A stretch of 64,000 nt of DNA from Cristatella mucedo (taxonomy: Eukaryota > Bryozoa > Phylactolaemata > Cristatellidae): positions 2,864,501-2,928,500 of the forward strand of contig WPIO01000013.1 in the NCBI GenBank assembly GCA_009760855.2. Direction: 5' to 3'. Positions 32,932-42,984 of this stretch are shown here, piece after piece. Under the pieces are notes generated by a model that was not told the origin of the DNA, did no database searches, and saw only the letters and a list, made by a program, of their open reading frames with translations. Made by a program: the position numbers and the translations under genes. The number at the start of each line of letters is the position of its first letter. Within the stretch, counting starts at the first letter, position 1.

Positions 32932-34260
32932 TGTAACGCCGAAGGCTCGGCGGGGTAGGCTTGACCTGCCACTTACCTAGCGGCGTAGCCTATCGCCTAA
33001 TGCCGTTCGGTGCGCGCCTACGCGCAATAAGCTGGCCGCCACGAAACGAGCGTTTCTGGCGCTGACCTGCCTACCGTTACTAAAGGGGGTCGTGAGTCCG
33101 CGGCGTGAATTGGAAGCAAGACACACAGATTGGGGATTTTACTGAACTTTATTCGCAAGCGCACAAAGTCGCTGCGCGTCTAGTTCAGCTTTATCTCCAC
33201 ACTCCTCGCACGTTCTCAGCTACACTAACACTCTTGCGGAGGGAATACTCCTCCACACTAAGCGCGACCCGGACCCTAAACCCTAACCGGTGAACTAGGA
33301 ATCCGTTCCTGCCTGTGCCGAGGGAATACCCCTAACACGCCAACTTAAACACTCGAGCGGAGGGAATACTTCTCCACACTGAAGTGCGAACCGGAGTCTA
33401 AACCCTACCCTGAGAACTAGAACCCGGTTTCCAACAGTGCGGCAGGAATACTCCACACACGCCAACTCAAGCACTCCTGCGGAGGAAATACTTCTCCACA
33501 CTGAAGCGCGACCCCGAGCCTAAACCCTACCCGGTGAACTAGAGCTCCACACACGCCAACTACGCCTAGCTCGCGCCGGCAAATCCCTATGCCGAGACCA
33601 CGTGCTAGCGCGCACACACACACGACACAAAAGAAACACGAAGCACGAAAGAACACACAAAATGCCAGCTCGGGCGCGATACGACCGTATTCGGTGGGGT
33701 TCCACCGAATCCTCCTAGCACTGTCTCGTCTTATTCCGTCAATCGCCGGCGAACAGCCCGCCCTCCTCCCTCGCTTTCAGAGAAACGAGTGCGACGGCGT
33801 CGAAGCCGGACCAAAGACAAAAAGACACGAGGCCAAGAGCGAGAGTCGCTCGACTCTTAAATACCTAGCTGAAACAATGGGCAAGAGCTTAGTGGTATTG
33901 GGCCCGACACCATGGCCCATTACGGTGAGGAATTAATACCGGCACTAGGCCACTGGAATGTTCCCTCTGTCCAGCTTGAATGGCGAATGGGTTCCAGAAG
34001 ATTCTTTCTTGGAAAGAGGGAAGGCGGGGGTTGACAGGCCAGCCAACATCTATCAGCAGCTTCCGCGAGTATCGGACCAATTCTAAAGGCCGAATCGCCG
34101 CCGCTCGTCTCAGAGCTTCCTGGCCTTCTCCTAAGCGCTTCCTTTCTAACCGCACTGACGCTCCTCTCTGGCTCACTGCTCCAGGACAAAGGGGCACTAG
34201 CCCGCCGCCAAACAGCTCTTGTTCGCGCTAAAATTCAGCCAAGGCCAGCAGGGCGCTACA
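32932..34260. mobile_element. Solo LTR (1.33 kb) inserted in the L2 3' UTR
   Basis: The insertion starts TGTAACGCC and ends GGCGCTACA, giving the TG...CA ends of LTRs and a 9-bp inverted end with one mismatch. It is flanked by ATAT on both sides (32928-32931 and 34261-34264), a 4-bp target duplication. Removing it restores the L2 sequence ACCATATTATTCATT. No internal gag/pol is present, so it is a solo LTR left by recombination. It contains a tandem array at 33236-33570 and a TTAAATA box-like sequence near 33857. Orientation and superfamily (Gypsy or BEL) are not determinable. Confidence 0.75.
33236..33570 (+). repeat. Minisatellite inside the solo LTR
   Basis: About three units of 110-125 bp: GGAGGGAATACTCCTCCACA ... 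GCGACCCGGACCCTAAACCC ... GGTGAACTAG; GGAGGGAATACTTCTCCACA ... GAACCGGAGTCTAAACCCTA; GGAGGAAATACTTCTCCACA ... GCGACCCCGAGCCTAAACCC. Confidence 0.8.
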
Positions 34261-34383
34261 ATATTATTCATTTTGTTTGTTTTCCAAGCATGATTTTACT
34301 TACCATTCAATTGCATTTCACTTTGCAGCAAACGTAAAGCGCCTAGACAGAGATTAAGTTCTCTGAGGGCGCTTTATCAATTA

Positions 34384-34431
<48 letters not shown>
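34384..34431 (+). repeat. (ATT)n tail of the L2 copy
   Basis: About 15 ATT units directly after GGGCGCTTTATCAATTAC, the 3' end of the LINE. Confidence 0.95.
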
Positions 34432-34432
<1 letters not shown>

Positions 34433-34433
<1 letters not shown>

Positions 34434-35264
34434 ATGAGAAAGCTCAACCAATCAGAAAGCGGATCCGGTCGCGTCCAGCGGTCTAATGTCGGTCTAAAGC
34501 CATCTCAAAGCCATCGCATCGTGCTGCTGCCACCGTTGGTGTAGCTTCGCGAAAGATTAATCGATAGGCTCATCTCTACGCTTTCGCAAAGCTGCTGGAC
34601 AAAAGCGGATCCGCAAGACCGCTTTAATACGAGGATTGCTTCCGTTTCGCTATGGGCTTCTGTTTGCTTTAATTGCGGTTCCCAGTGGATGGCTGGGCTC
34701 AGCCGCCTAGGTCCTGGACTGCTCATTTTACCCTTAAATGTTTTCTATGAACGATACAGCTGCTTACGATTGATTCGAACGTCGCCATTACGCCTCCGTG
34801 AAACCTGAGCTGAGTCAGTGCTGCGTGCGTTTTTCTGTAGGGTCATCGCGAGCCCATGTGACCTTTCATTGCAAGGTCCAGACAGGAGTCTCCTCGTTAA
34901 AAAGACATCGTCAAAGCACCAATCAATTGCTGGCGGCTACTTCAAACGGAATAAGCTAAGCGGGAGCACTCTGCCATGGTCTACACGGTCTAAATCCGAG
35001 ATACGTCTAGTGCGATTTATTCGTTACTTTTGCCCGTACCGGATAATCCAGCGTAAGCCTGCAGTGCTGCTGAGCAAGCAGTCGCTACTCGCTTTTAATT
35101 GGCATGAAATGGCATCATCGAGGGACGCCATCCTAATTGTTTAGCCATTGGGATTTGCCGCTAAAGTAAGTTCCAATTCTTTTCGACCAGCTGAAAATGG
35201 AACTGATCGGGAAATTTCACGCGACCGTATGAAATTCTGAAATCGTTCGCACACAGAACAAAGT
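34433..35264. other. Intergenic, nothing recognised
   Basis: No domain, splice structure or repeat family identified. An open frame at 34818-35144 is not recognisable. Confidence 0.4.
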
Positions 35265-35330
35265 CTTAGTAATAATATTAATAATAATACATTTTTATAG
35301 CGCCCTCAGAGAGCTTAATCTCTGTGTCAA
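35265..35330 (-). mobile_element. Isolated L2 3' tail
   Basis: (TAA)n, then TTATAGCGCCCTCAGAGAGC and TTAATCTCTGTGTC: the complement of the terminal hairpin. Confidence 0.7.
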
Positions 35331-35339
35331 TTATTATTA

Positions 35340-35417
35340 ATATATATATATATATATATATTAGTTACATATTCTACATTACATATATATATATATATAT
35401 ATTAGTTCTATATATAT
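35340..35417. repeat. (TA)n microsatellites
   Basis: Three TA runs separated by ATTAGTTACATATTCTACAT-type spacers, next to an L2 tail. Confidence 0.9.
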
Positions 35418-35920
35418 GCCTTATTAGTTCGTCACACCTTGCGTGTAGGTGAAAACTGATTGCCCGAACTTATATTCGAGTTTCAATATGGCAGCCGATT
35501 GCTCAGCTCAGCACACATGAAGTCGTCGTGGCGTCTTGTTCCATCTTGTCCCGCCGAAGTGTGATGGAAGAATGACGCAATAATGGTGATGCGATGCTTC
35601 CCCCTATTTAAATTACGCCTCTTTGACCCGCTCTATTAAGCCTGCTGCCTGTCACAGGTAATGCTACAAATTTGAGTGAGCGTGCGCCGAGGGAAATTAA
35701 TTGTCGGTTCTGGCAGATTTCACTGAACTTCACGGGTCCACTCTACTTCTTTGCGAAGCTTTTTCGACCCGACTTTTTCGCCTGCCAGATATCACTGTCA
35801 AATCAGTTAATAATTTATTAGTCCAAATTTTTGGAGAGTTTCGTGAATGGCTCAGTATGACAAAAGCACTTGAGCTACCCACCCAACTTGAGCTGCGTAA
35901 AGCGTACTATATAATATGTA

Positions 35921-36002
35921 ATATATATATATATAAATACATACATATATATAGATATATATATATTTATATTTATATATATACATATAAATATATATAC
36001 GT
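35921..36002. repeat. (TA)n-rich microsatellite
   Basis: TATATA and TACATA runs of about 80 bp at the left end of the presumed insertion. Confidence 0.85.
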
Positions 36003-36077
36003 ACAGTACATTCGCGAGCCGAGAGCGCTGGGTCACGGCGCCCTCTGGCGGCGGCGCCCTCCGGCCGACCTGGGCTA

Positions 36078-36113
36078 CAGCAAAGCTCTTCTTCTCGACG
36101 AAGAGCTTTGCTG
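36078..36113. other. Perfect 14-bp hairpin
   Basis: CAGCAAAGCTCTTC, loop TTCTCGAC, GAAGAGCTTTGCTG. It lies in the GC-rich part of the insertion at 35.92-36.22 kb. Confidence 0.85.
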
Positions 36114-36261
36114 CGGCGACCGCCACGTCTGCCGTCATTTCCTTGGCATGTCGGCTGGCTACCGTGCCCGAAATACGCTCGCCGCACGTGGCGCGTGCGA
36201 ACAATTGTATCTTCAGTTCTATGTAAAGCGCAGAGCCGTAGTCCGATAAAATGCCGATGAG

Positions 36262-36345
36262 TGTTTGGCAGTGAGAGCCCGGTGGTGAAAGCCATCAAGG
36301 CGGCTTTTCTGCCGCTAAATAATTGAGGCTGTTAAATCGGCTTAT
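36262..36345 (+). mobile_element. SINE-A 3' fragment
   Basis: GAAAGCCATCAAGGCGGCTT TTCTGCCGCTAAATAATTGA GGCTGTTAAATCGGC matches the 3' body of SINE-A at 1886-2052. Confidence 0.55.
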
Positions 36346-36511
36346 AGTTTTTTTAGTCCAACTTTTTGGATGGTTTTCGTGAATGGCTCAGTAGAGGGGT
36401 CGAGCCACCACCCGGAAGCTACGTACAGCGTACTACATAAAGCGCAGAGCCGTAGTCCGATCAAATGCCAATGAGTGTTTAGACAGTGGAACTCGGAGGC
36501 TGTTGTTAATA

Positions 36512-37280
36512 GGTTCCGCCTATTAGATCCCAGACAAATAGGTCCTGCCATGTAGGTCCAGAGAAAATTAGGTCCCGAAATAACTGGGTACTGGAGGTCT
36601 AGGTCCCGGCCCTTTTACGTAAAGACTCGGGTATTTAATTCAAGATCTTAAAAAGTGATAAATAAAAGAGAGTAAGAAAGAAAGAACTGCTTGATAAGAT
36701 GAAAATAAATTAGTATTGAATTCTTATTGCTAACATGTACCGGTGATGATAATGATGAAGTACAATAAGAACTGCACGATCTTCAACCAGAAAATATGGA
36801 TATAAATAAAAACTATAATAATTATGTTTCAAATAGAAACAATTGAGAAAAACTGAGATTCTCAGTGCGAACAGTACCTGCCAGATGCACCAACACCGGA
36901 AAAACGAAGGAAATATCAACAAGTAGATGACCGTATTTTGAACGTTTTCAAAATGAGTGCCGATCGCGAAATCCTTGATTATCTTCGAGGTCTATCTCAC
37001 AACTTACTGATGGAACAGCAATCGACCATAAGTAATGATATTAATTTATTATAAATGTATTTATAATAAATTTTAGAAATGGTTATTATATAATTTAAAC
37101 CAATATCATAATTACTATGAAATTTATTTTATGATAAAACAGATGGGATTTAATTTTATTATATATTGCTAATGTGTAGGACCTAAACGGGTTTAAAAAA
37201 TCGAACTTTTAAGGTTTCCTAAACGCCCACTGCCTATTTGTCCTCGGACCTAAATGTCTCGGGACCTAATCGGTAGGACT
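36512..37280. mobile_element. DNA transposon with TAGGTCC-rich inverted ends
   Basis: The left end (GGTTCCGCCTATTAGATCCC AGACAAATAGGTCC) and the reverse complement of the right end (AGTCCTACCGATTAGGTCCC GAGACATTTAGGTCC) align over about 48 bp at roughly 75%. The motif TAGGTCC or a close variant repeats several times near both ends. The interior is much more AT-rich than the neighbours. It holds a short open frame on the plus strand (about 36860-37053) containing APTPEKRRKYQQVDDRILNV and DREILDYLRGLSHNLL, which I do not recognise. No target duplication could be fixed. Confidence 0.6.
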
Positions 37281-38764
37281 TGTTTGCGGTGTACCGTTCT
37301 TGCACATCTCAGCTAAATGTTTTGCTCGCTGAAGCTTGGAGAATTTTTAAAAGCATAGCGACCTTTGCTTCTGTTACTTCTTCTAATCACTTACGCGGCC
37401 AGACCAAGGCGAACTCACAGGCTTCTGACTCACCCGACTCAAAAAAGCATATCAATAAGCACTCGGGCCTAGTTATCAATTTCGAAGCCGCTGTTGGAAC
37501 GCCGCTCTAATTGCGATGCAATTCACGTATACGAGTCATCCAGTCGTCGCATCACGTACGTCAGGTCCGTCCAGCTTCCGCCTGACATTGATCGCAGACT
37601 CTAACTTACTGCTGTTGTCAGAATTTAGCCACTATACCAATTGCTTGGGACCGCACCAAACGTGTTTGTTAAGAGCAGATGGCCGAATCGAGTGGGCCGG
37701 ATGAATTCGGAGAGCATACAGGTGTCGATTTGCTCGTTACACTGGTTAAGAGATTGCAGAATTTCCTTTTATGGCTGATGGACTCATCCGGATTTTTCTC
37801 GGTACGCTTTTTTGAGCCCCGACGTCACGTTATCTCCCGATTTTTTGGCATTCAAAAAGAGGCTGCAAAACCTACCTGTTCCTCGCAGCCATTGTTCTGT
37901 CCTAGTGAATTGTCTTGTGTGTGCCTGTATCTTCTGAAACTGTGCACGTTGTGGCTAATCTATTGATACGCGTCCTTTTAAGCATACAGAAAGCTCTTTG
38001 AACGAGACTTGGCGCCCTTGGTTACTTCAGCTGTTATAAGCGTATGACGAGTCTGATTGAATTCGCCTACCATATATGTGGATATATAGAGGCAATAATT
38101 TCACACGCTCTCGTGAGAGCCGGGTTGTGCGTAATGCAGCTTGCAACATTTCGACCACTCGGTCCTTACCGGTCGGCGTTTTATGGGTGTCAAGATAGAT
38201 ATATATATTGCGCGAATGCTGTGCCGCCATCTAGCTAGATTGGTTTGCGTGGATATAACAATATCTCGAGCAGTTTTGAAAATAAACTGAGTGTTCACAA
38301 CGCATCAAATATTTCTGAAAGACCTCGCTAGCTCAAAAGGGTCTGTCCTTGTCGACTGACCCCGATGCCAAAGTCGATATAAACCATTTGCCGGACCACT
38401 TCACTCATAGTCCAGATTCCAAATTATTAGACATCCTTTCGAATGACCATGTACCATTCATATACTCTAGCTAATTTCCTCATTATGCCAGGAGTATTTA
38501 CCCCATCGTTTTATAGCTGAATTAGGTTTCAATTAATGGTGCGTTGATTCTTGTGCACTTCGCTTGGCCGTGTGTAGCAGTAGACCGTACTACCAGATTC
38601 AAACCTGCTTCCGTATAGCGATTTATAAAACCAGGAGAAAAAACAGAATTGAAGACATGACAGTAGCAAAATATATAGGCAAATAAATGACAGAAAATAC
38701 CTACATGACTTAATTCAACCGTGTCACACTAGTGACCTCATCCTGAAATTAAATTCCCACTCGA
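37281..38764. other. Intergenic, AT-rich
   Basis: Contains an unrecognised open frame at 37679-37966 (95 aa) and no clear repeats. Confidence 0.4.
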
Positions 38765-39300
38765 AGTAGCCTACTAGCGCTTTAGACCATATTCCCACTG
38801 TCCTACTCTTCTCTGACGCATAGATCTGTTGCTGCCCTGCATAACTGACATAATAAATGTGTCCTCAGCCTCAAATCTTGTCCTTGAATCCTTCCAATGG
38901 ACTGTTCTTAGCCCACTCATTAAAGAACCAACACTAAACAGAGAGCACTTAAGCAATGTCTACTTAGTCTCATTACTGGCGTTTCTATCGAAAACACTGG
39001 AACGAGTAATGACAGTCTAGCTCAGCTTGTAAATAGTTACTAAACTTAGCCCTTAGTGGGTAAACTCACTTCAGGTTATAGAGCAACTTATTCAACTGAT
39101 TCAGTACTTTTTGAGATGTTATAATGACCTTTGTAGGAATTGTGACTTAGGAAGAGTCTTAGCTAGTTTTCTGGATTTTTTGGTGGCGATTGATTATACT
39201 AATTAGCGAGTCCTTCTCGAGCACCGCTCATTTCGTCCTAGCCTCACTGGCACTACACTGCAATGATTTAGGTCCGCTGTCAGTGCGAGATTTTTGAGAG
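38765..39300 (+). mobile_element. Old L2 fragment (RT)
   Basis: TAGACCATATTCCCACTGTC, then CTGCCCTGCATAACTGACAT, GAGCACTTAAGCAATGTCTA, TCGAAAACACTGGAACGAGT and GGCACTACACTGCAATGATT follow the order of the L2 RT. Stops and indels are frequent. Confidence 0.7.
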
Positions 39301-39504
39301 CACTTACGCTAACAAGTAACAATCATCAGATGAGCCTTCAACGTATGAGGAACCCCCGGGGATATATCAAGAGTCATGTCCGATGATTCTTGATAAAATG
39401 CCTAATTTTGGCGTCGGCAAGTACGCAGATGAGAATTCGAGCGGCCAGAGAGAATGCTGTGACACCGGAAACTTTCTGAGTAACTTGAATTTTATTTATA
39501 AAAG

Positions 39505-39640
39505 TAAGATTGGTTTTTTGTCATTCAGTTTGATACATTTTTGTTGAATCCAAGCTCAAATACTAGCTGTACATTCAGCAAGGAATTTAAGAGAGTTTGG
39601 CATGTTGGAATTTAGGGAGGATAATGCTTCAATTTCTGCT
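39505..39640 (-). mobile_element. Old L2 fragment, minus strand
   Basis: Complement of the block encoding NSLNSLAACIDDIRTW and the following LND codons: TTGTCATTCAGTTTGATACA, ACATTCAGCAAGGAATTTAA, GAGAGTTTGGCATGTTGGAA. Confidence 0.55.
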
Positions 39641-39959
39641 TATATTTGGTGCCTAAAATGAGATTTTCTTCTCTTCGGATGCTATTCAAATATCTTATTT
39701 CAATTATAATTATTGCCAGAAATAATTAAGTTAAACTGACGGAGACAAGCCATACGCACCTCATTTCACATGCGAAGACTGCAATAGAACTCCTGAAGTT
39801 AAGGTGAAAAGTGGATGGTCGCTAGATTACATTTCTTGCGAAATATTAATCGGATAAGATTAATATATATTTTTTAAATATAAGAACTGCACGTTTACAG
39901 GCCAGTATAGGGCAGAAAAGAGAGCCGTGAAGTTTTTCCCCCCAATAATTTGGCGGGAA

Positions 39960-41520
39960 GCAAATGTTACTTCTACATGATGGACCCTTCCAAACGTCGA
40001 ACTGGTGAGAGAACGCCTCCTATCGCGTGTAAACACACTACTTGATCCATCACTTCAGTAATACTGTCCCGAACTCCAAATCCCCAACCCTCCGGAGAGG
40101 GATCGGCCTTATTCAGGAGGGAGCAGCAAGTCAGACTGCGAGGATGATATTGCATATCCAGATTCCAATTTTACAAGTGCGGCTGATGAGAGAACGCCAT
40201 ACTTCCACAACGAGAAATATCTCGACGATATAATCAGAGACATTAGCCTTACGTAGTCCTATGCTGAGCTTTTTGACATCTTGGCTCAAGGAGTGGAGAG
40301 AAACTTTTTTGGATGAAAGTGTGGAAGTAGCAGATTAAAGAAAGAGCTGCAAACATTTTCCATTCTTCTTCCAACCCTGAAATGGGCCATTCTTTTGCAA
40401 CAACGTGGTCGATCTATACAAGGCGATAGGTATTACACGAATCCCGTTTGAATAGCACCTATTCACTGAAATTTCATCTAGGAGTCTCAAAGCCGTGCTG
40501 CTTCATAACGGAAACAAGAGCCCGTCTTTTCCATTGGCTCGCTCTGTGCACCTCAAAGAGCACTACACCAGTATCAAGAATTTGCTCAGTGCCTTGACGT
40601 AGGGTGACTGTGGCTGGGAAGTCATTCCTGATCGACCTTCATGGCAGTTACAAGAAGTTTACTTGTTTTCTTCGCCGATGGGACAGCCGTGACAGCAAGC
40701 CGTATCATCGCAAAAGGTACTAGCCACAGCGGACTGAGTTTTCCTTAGGGAAAGATATCACATGGAAACCGCTAGTACCTTGGAACGTGCTGCTGATGCG
40801 ACCACTACGCATCCAGTTAAGCCTCATCGATCAATTGGTCGCGGCTCTAGACACTGAGGCAGAAGCTTTCAAGTAGCTCCAACATATAATAATAATAATA
40901 ATAATGATAATAGAATAATTAGCTTATTCGACAGCCTCTTTTGTATAGTGGCAGAAGAGCATTCACGGCTATTATTGCCGCTTGCAGCGGTATTAAGGGA
41001 TCGTCCATCTCAGGATTCAAACCCACGACCTCAGGAACGAGGTCATGAAAAGTAGCCGCCTTACCTAATGTGCCATCATGGCTCACCAATATATTTCCAA
41101 GGCTATCGGATTCAAAGGTCAGACCTGGTATTTTCGTCGGGCCACAGATAAGTACAATCGTAGAGTACGACGAATTTTGCCAAGAGGCTGAACACGGTGG
41201 AGAAAGTGGCTTAGAAAAGTTTTGTTGCAGTTGCTCTTGGCTTTCAAGGCCATCAAAAAGCTGAAAACTACGAGCCGTTGCATGTGGCTCACAAACAGAC
41301 CTACGCCAAAATGGGATATGTAATGTCCCCTTCAAGTCCGTATTTGTTATGCTCATCCTGACAAATTCAAGAACATGCGAGCTTACTCGGAGTTGACAGA
41401 CCAGCTCATTCACTTGGATATACTGGACTTTGAACGTCCTCATGAAATACTATGTAACGAAGACATTATGGGGACAATGCATAGGGTTTCTGTGAGAACG
41501 AGATTTTTAGTACAGCGAAA
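39960..41520 (+). pseudogene. Decayed member of a multicopy hypothetical protein family, split by a SINE
   Basis: Frames can be followed through many stops and shifts: EKYLDDIIRDISLT; FCNNVVDLYKAIGITRIPFE; LKAVLLHNGNKSPSFPLARS then VHLKEHYTSIKNLL; KFTCFLRRWDSRDSKPYHRK; PQRTEFSLGKDITWKPLV; EAEAFK then LQ. After the SINE-A insertion come NIFPRLSDSKVRPGIFVGPQ and, near the end, RAYSELTDQLIHLDILDFER. I recall this pattern (LLHNGN, CFLC.WDSR.....HY..K.WP.R, FVGPQI, LDFERRYQG) from repetitive, unannotated ORFs in arthropod and other animal genomes. I cannot give it a family name or function. It is probably transposon-associated. Not functional here. Upstream and downstream limits are approximate. 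Confidence 0.6.
40885..41093 (-). mobile_element. SINE-A copy inserted in the decayed ORF, with (ATT)n tail
   Basis: Complement reads head TGAGCCATGATGGCACATTA, B box GTGGGTTTGAATCC, body (GCAAGCGGCAATAATAGCCG ... CTTCTGCCACTATA ... GAGGCTGTCGAATAAGC) and a tail of (ATT)n. It interrupts the coding sequence between LQ and NIFP. The flanks CCAACATATA and CCAATATAT look like an imperfect target duplication. Confidence 0.75.
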
Positions 41521-41842
41521 GATCTAGAGCGTCTACACATTCATGAACCCTTTTAAGTGTCCATTTGAGTGACTTCAGAGTAAAAACATGTTAATGTTGC
41601 TTTATTTCATGTTTATCTGAATGAATGTGAATAACTACGCATTGATGTGTCAGTTTTTACTCAGAAATAGTTTGATTACAATTTGATTACTGTCCTACTA
41701 ACATTTGTGAGGAGTAATGACAATTTTTTATATTTCTGAGACATAAGCATTAAAAAAATAAAATGTACTGCCCAAGCATTAAATCCGGTTATATAGTTTA
41801 ATTATTATTATTTCCAGTGGCTCTAGGTGTTGTAAGCAATTC

Positions 41843-42045
41843 CCATATATCAGCGGTTCTCAACCTGTGAGTCGCGACCCTTTTGGGGGTCGAACGACCT
41901 TTTCACAGGGGTCGTCTGAGACCCTAGGCAAATACGCATTTCCACATTTTGCACACAATAATTTTATGATTGGGGCTCGCCACAACATGAGGAGCTGTAT
42001 TAAAGGATCGCGGCATTAGGAAGGTTGAGAACTACTGCCATACAT
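41843..42045. mobile_element. SPIN-like nonautonomous hAT element with 8-bp target duplication
   Basis: The element spans 41851-42037 (187 bp). Its 5' end CAGCGGTTCTCAACCTGTGA continues GTCGCGACCC, then GGGGGTCGAACGACC, TTTTCACAGGGGTCG and GAGACC. Its 3' end, reverse-complemented, reads CAGTAGTTCTCAACCTTCCT, AATGCCGCGATCC, TTTAATACAGCTCCTCATGT and TGTGGCGAGCCCCAATCATA. The 15-bp inverted ends differ at two positions. The flanks CCATATAT and CCATACAT are an 8-bp target duplication with one change, as expected of hAT transposition. From memory, both ends match the SPIN (Space Invader) hAT family of tetrapods, including murine copies. The central part of the usual MITE is shortened. No coding capacity. 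Confidence 0.85.
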
Positions 42046-42984
42046 GAATTCAAACCTGAATCTTAAATTACAGCCTTGGACTGAAGCCATGGTGCAATAG
42101 CAGTTTTAATTTGTAGCACGATAATCTGACGGGTATAGTAATAACAACAACAAAATCAACTCCTTAAGTAAACTAGATTTGTTAGTAAGTCTGTCACAAT
42201 CCATCATACTTGCTTGCACTAGATTATTACATCCTAACGCAGTATAACATAACTAGTTATTACCTGACCTTAGGCTAGAAATCAACAGTACTACGAACTT
42301 TAAAAAAGCTCCCCTCAAACGGTGACCGTGGCATTTCAGCAGCTGACGATCTCACTAACAAGACCCCCTTGGGCAATTTTAATGCAAGTTTATTTCTTCC
42401 TTCATTTCTTATCGGCCATGGATTATCGCATATGACCGGGTCAAGCCGCTACAATTCGGGAACCAAATTAATGAATATCTCGACAGCCATCTAGCCCATC
42501 TAGCACGAAACCGCTCCAATCCGACTTCCTGTCGCCCGACCGCCGGCCTCGACACGCGTTAATAACTTGGTCTGGGTGTTAACTAGCCAAGTGCGTCCAG
42601 GATTACATGTGTCTCATGGAAGAGTACGCCTACAATTCAGGTCTTGATGCTGCTGCTGCTACTATACTGGCTCTGTAAATGATGCCAATTCGTGGTCGGG
42701 GTTTTCTTACGGGTTGGTATTTTTCTGGCATGTTCACCCCATGTGCTTCCCGTCTGGAAATCGAGCCCGTAAACGCACCGAAATGCCGGCAGGTCTCATT
42801 TCTCGCAAGGCCTTAAATCTCTACCTGAGGCGCAGTGAGATCTCTCGGCGCCTGGGGACAATGCTACAAATGGCGCCCCATCCCTTGTAAAAAATTGCTG
42901 CAAAATAGCTCCACCACAGGAGAAATGCAAAAAACACACGCTAGCAGGCACATTGAGTCAAGAAAGTTATATGAACTGTAGTAA
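42046..42984. other. Intergenic, nothing recognised
   Basis: AT-rich, then mixed GC. No domain found in either strand. Confidence 0.4.

Larger units (their letters stand above)
30745..34432 (+). pseudogene. Long L2-clade LINE copy, inactivated, carrying a solo LTR
   Basis: Encodes most of the L2 reverse transcriptase, the enzyme for target-primed insertion. The frame is open to a TGA at 31795-31797, where the sister copy at 54811 has TGG, then continues in the same frame to 32775. Blocks in order: DEFAPLKKRTVHPRPDGLW (linker), FSNYRLVSLLPFLSKTLERV (block 1), LLVLLDLSAAFDTIDH (block A aspartate), GVPQGSVLGPVLF (block B), FHFYADNTQLYLCF (block C). Block C reads YADN, so a catalytic aspartate is lost. 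One base is missing at the C-terminus (about 32742), causing a frameshift. The apurinic endonuclease domain is absent, so the copy is 5'-truncated. A solo LTR interrupts the 3' UTR at 32932-34260. The terminal hairpin and an (ATT)n tail end the element. Confidence 0.9.
35820..36500 (+). repeat. Direct duplication split by an insertion
   Basis: A segment at 35820-35915 (TCCAAATTTTTGGAGAGTTT CGTGAATGGCTCAGTA ... GCGTACTATATAA) plus 36222-36262 (AAAGCGCAGAGCCGTAGTCC GATAAAATGCC) recurs uninterrupted at 36356-36482. The first copy is therefore broken by about 300 bp containing (TA)n and a hairpin-bearing GC-rich piece. A SINE-A 3' fragment (36262-36345) separates the two copies. Confidence 0.65.
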
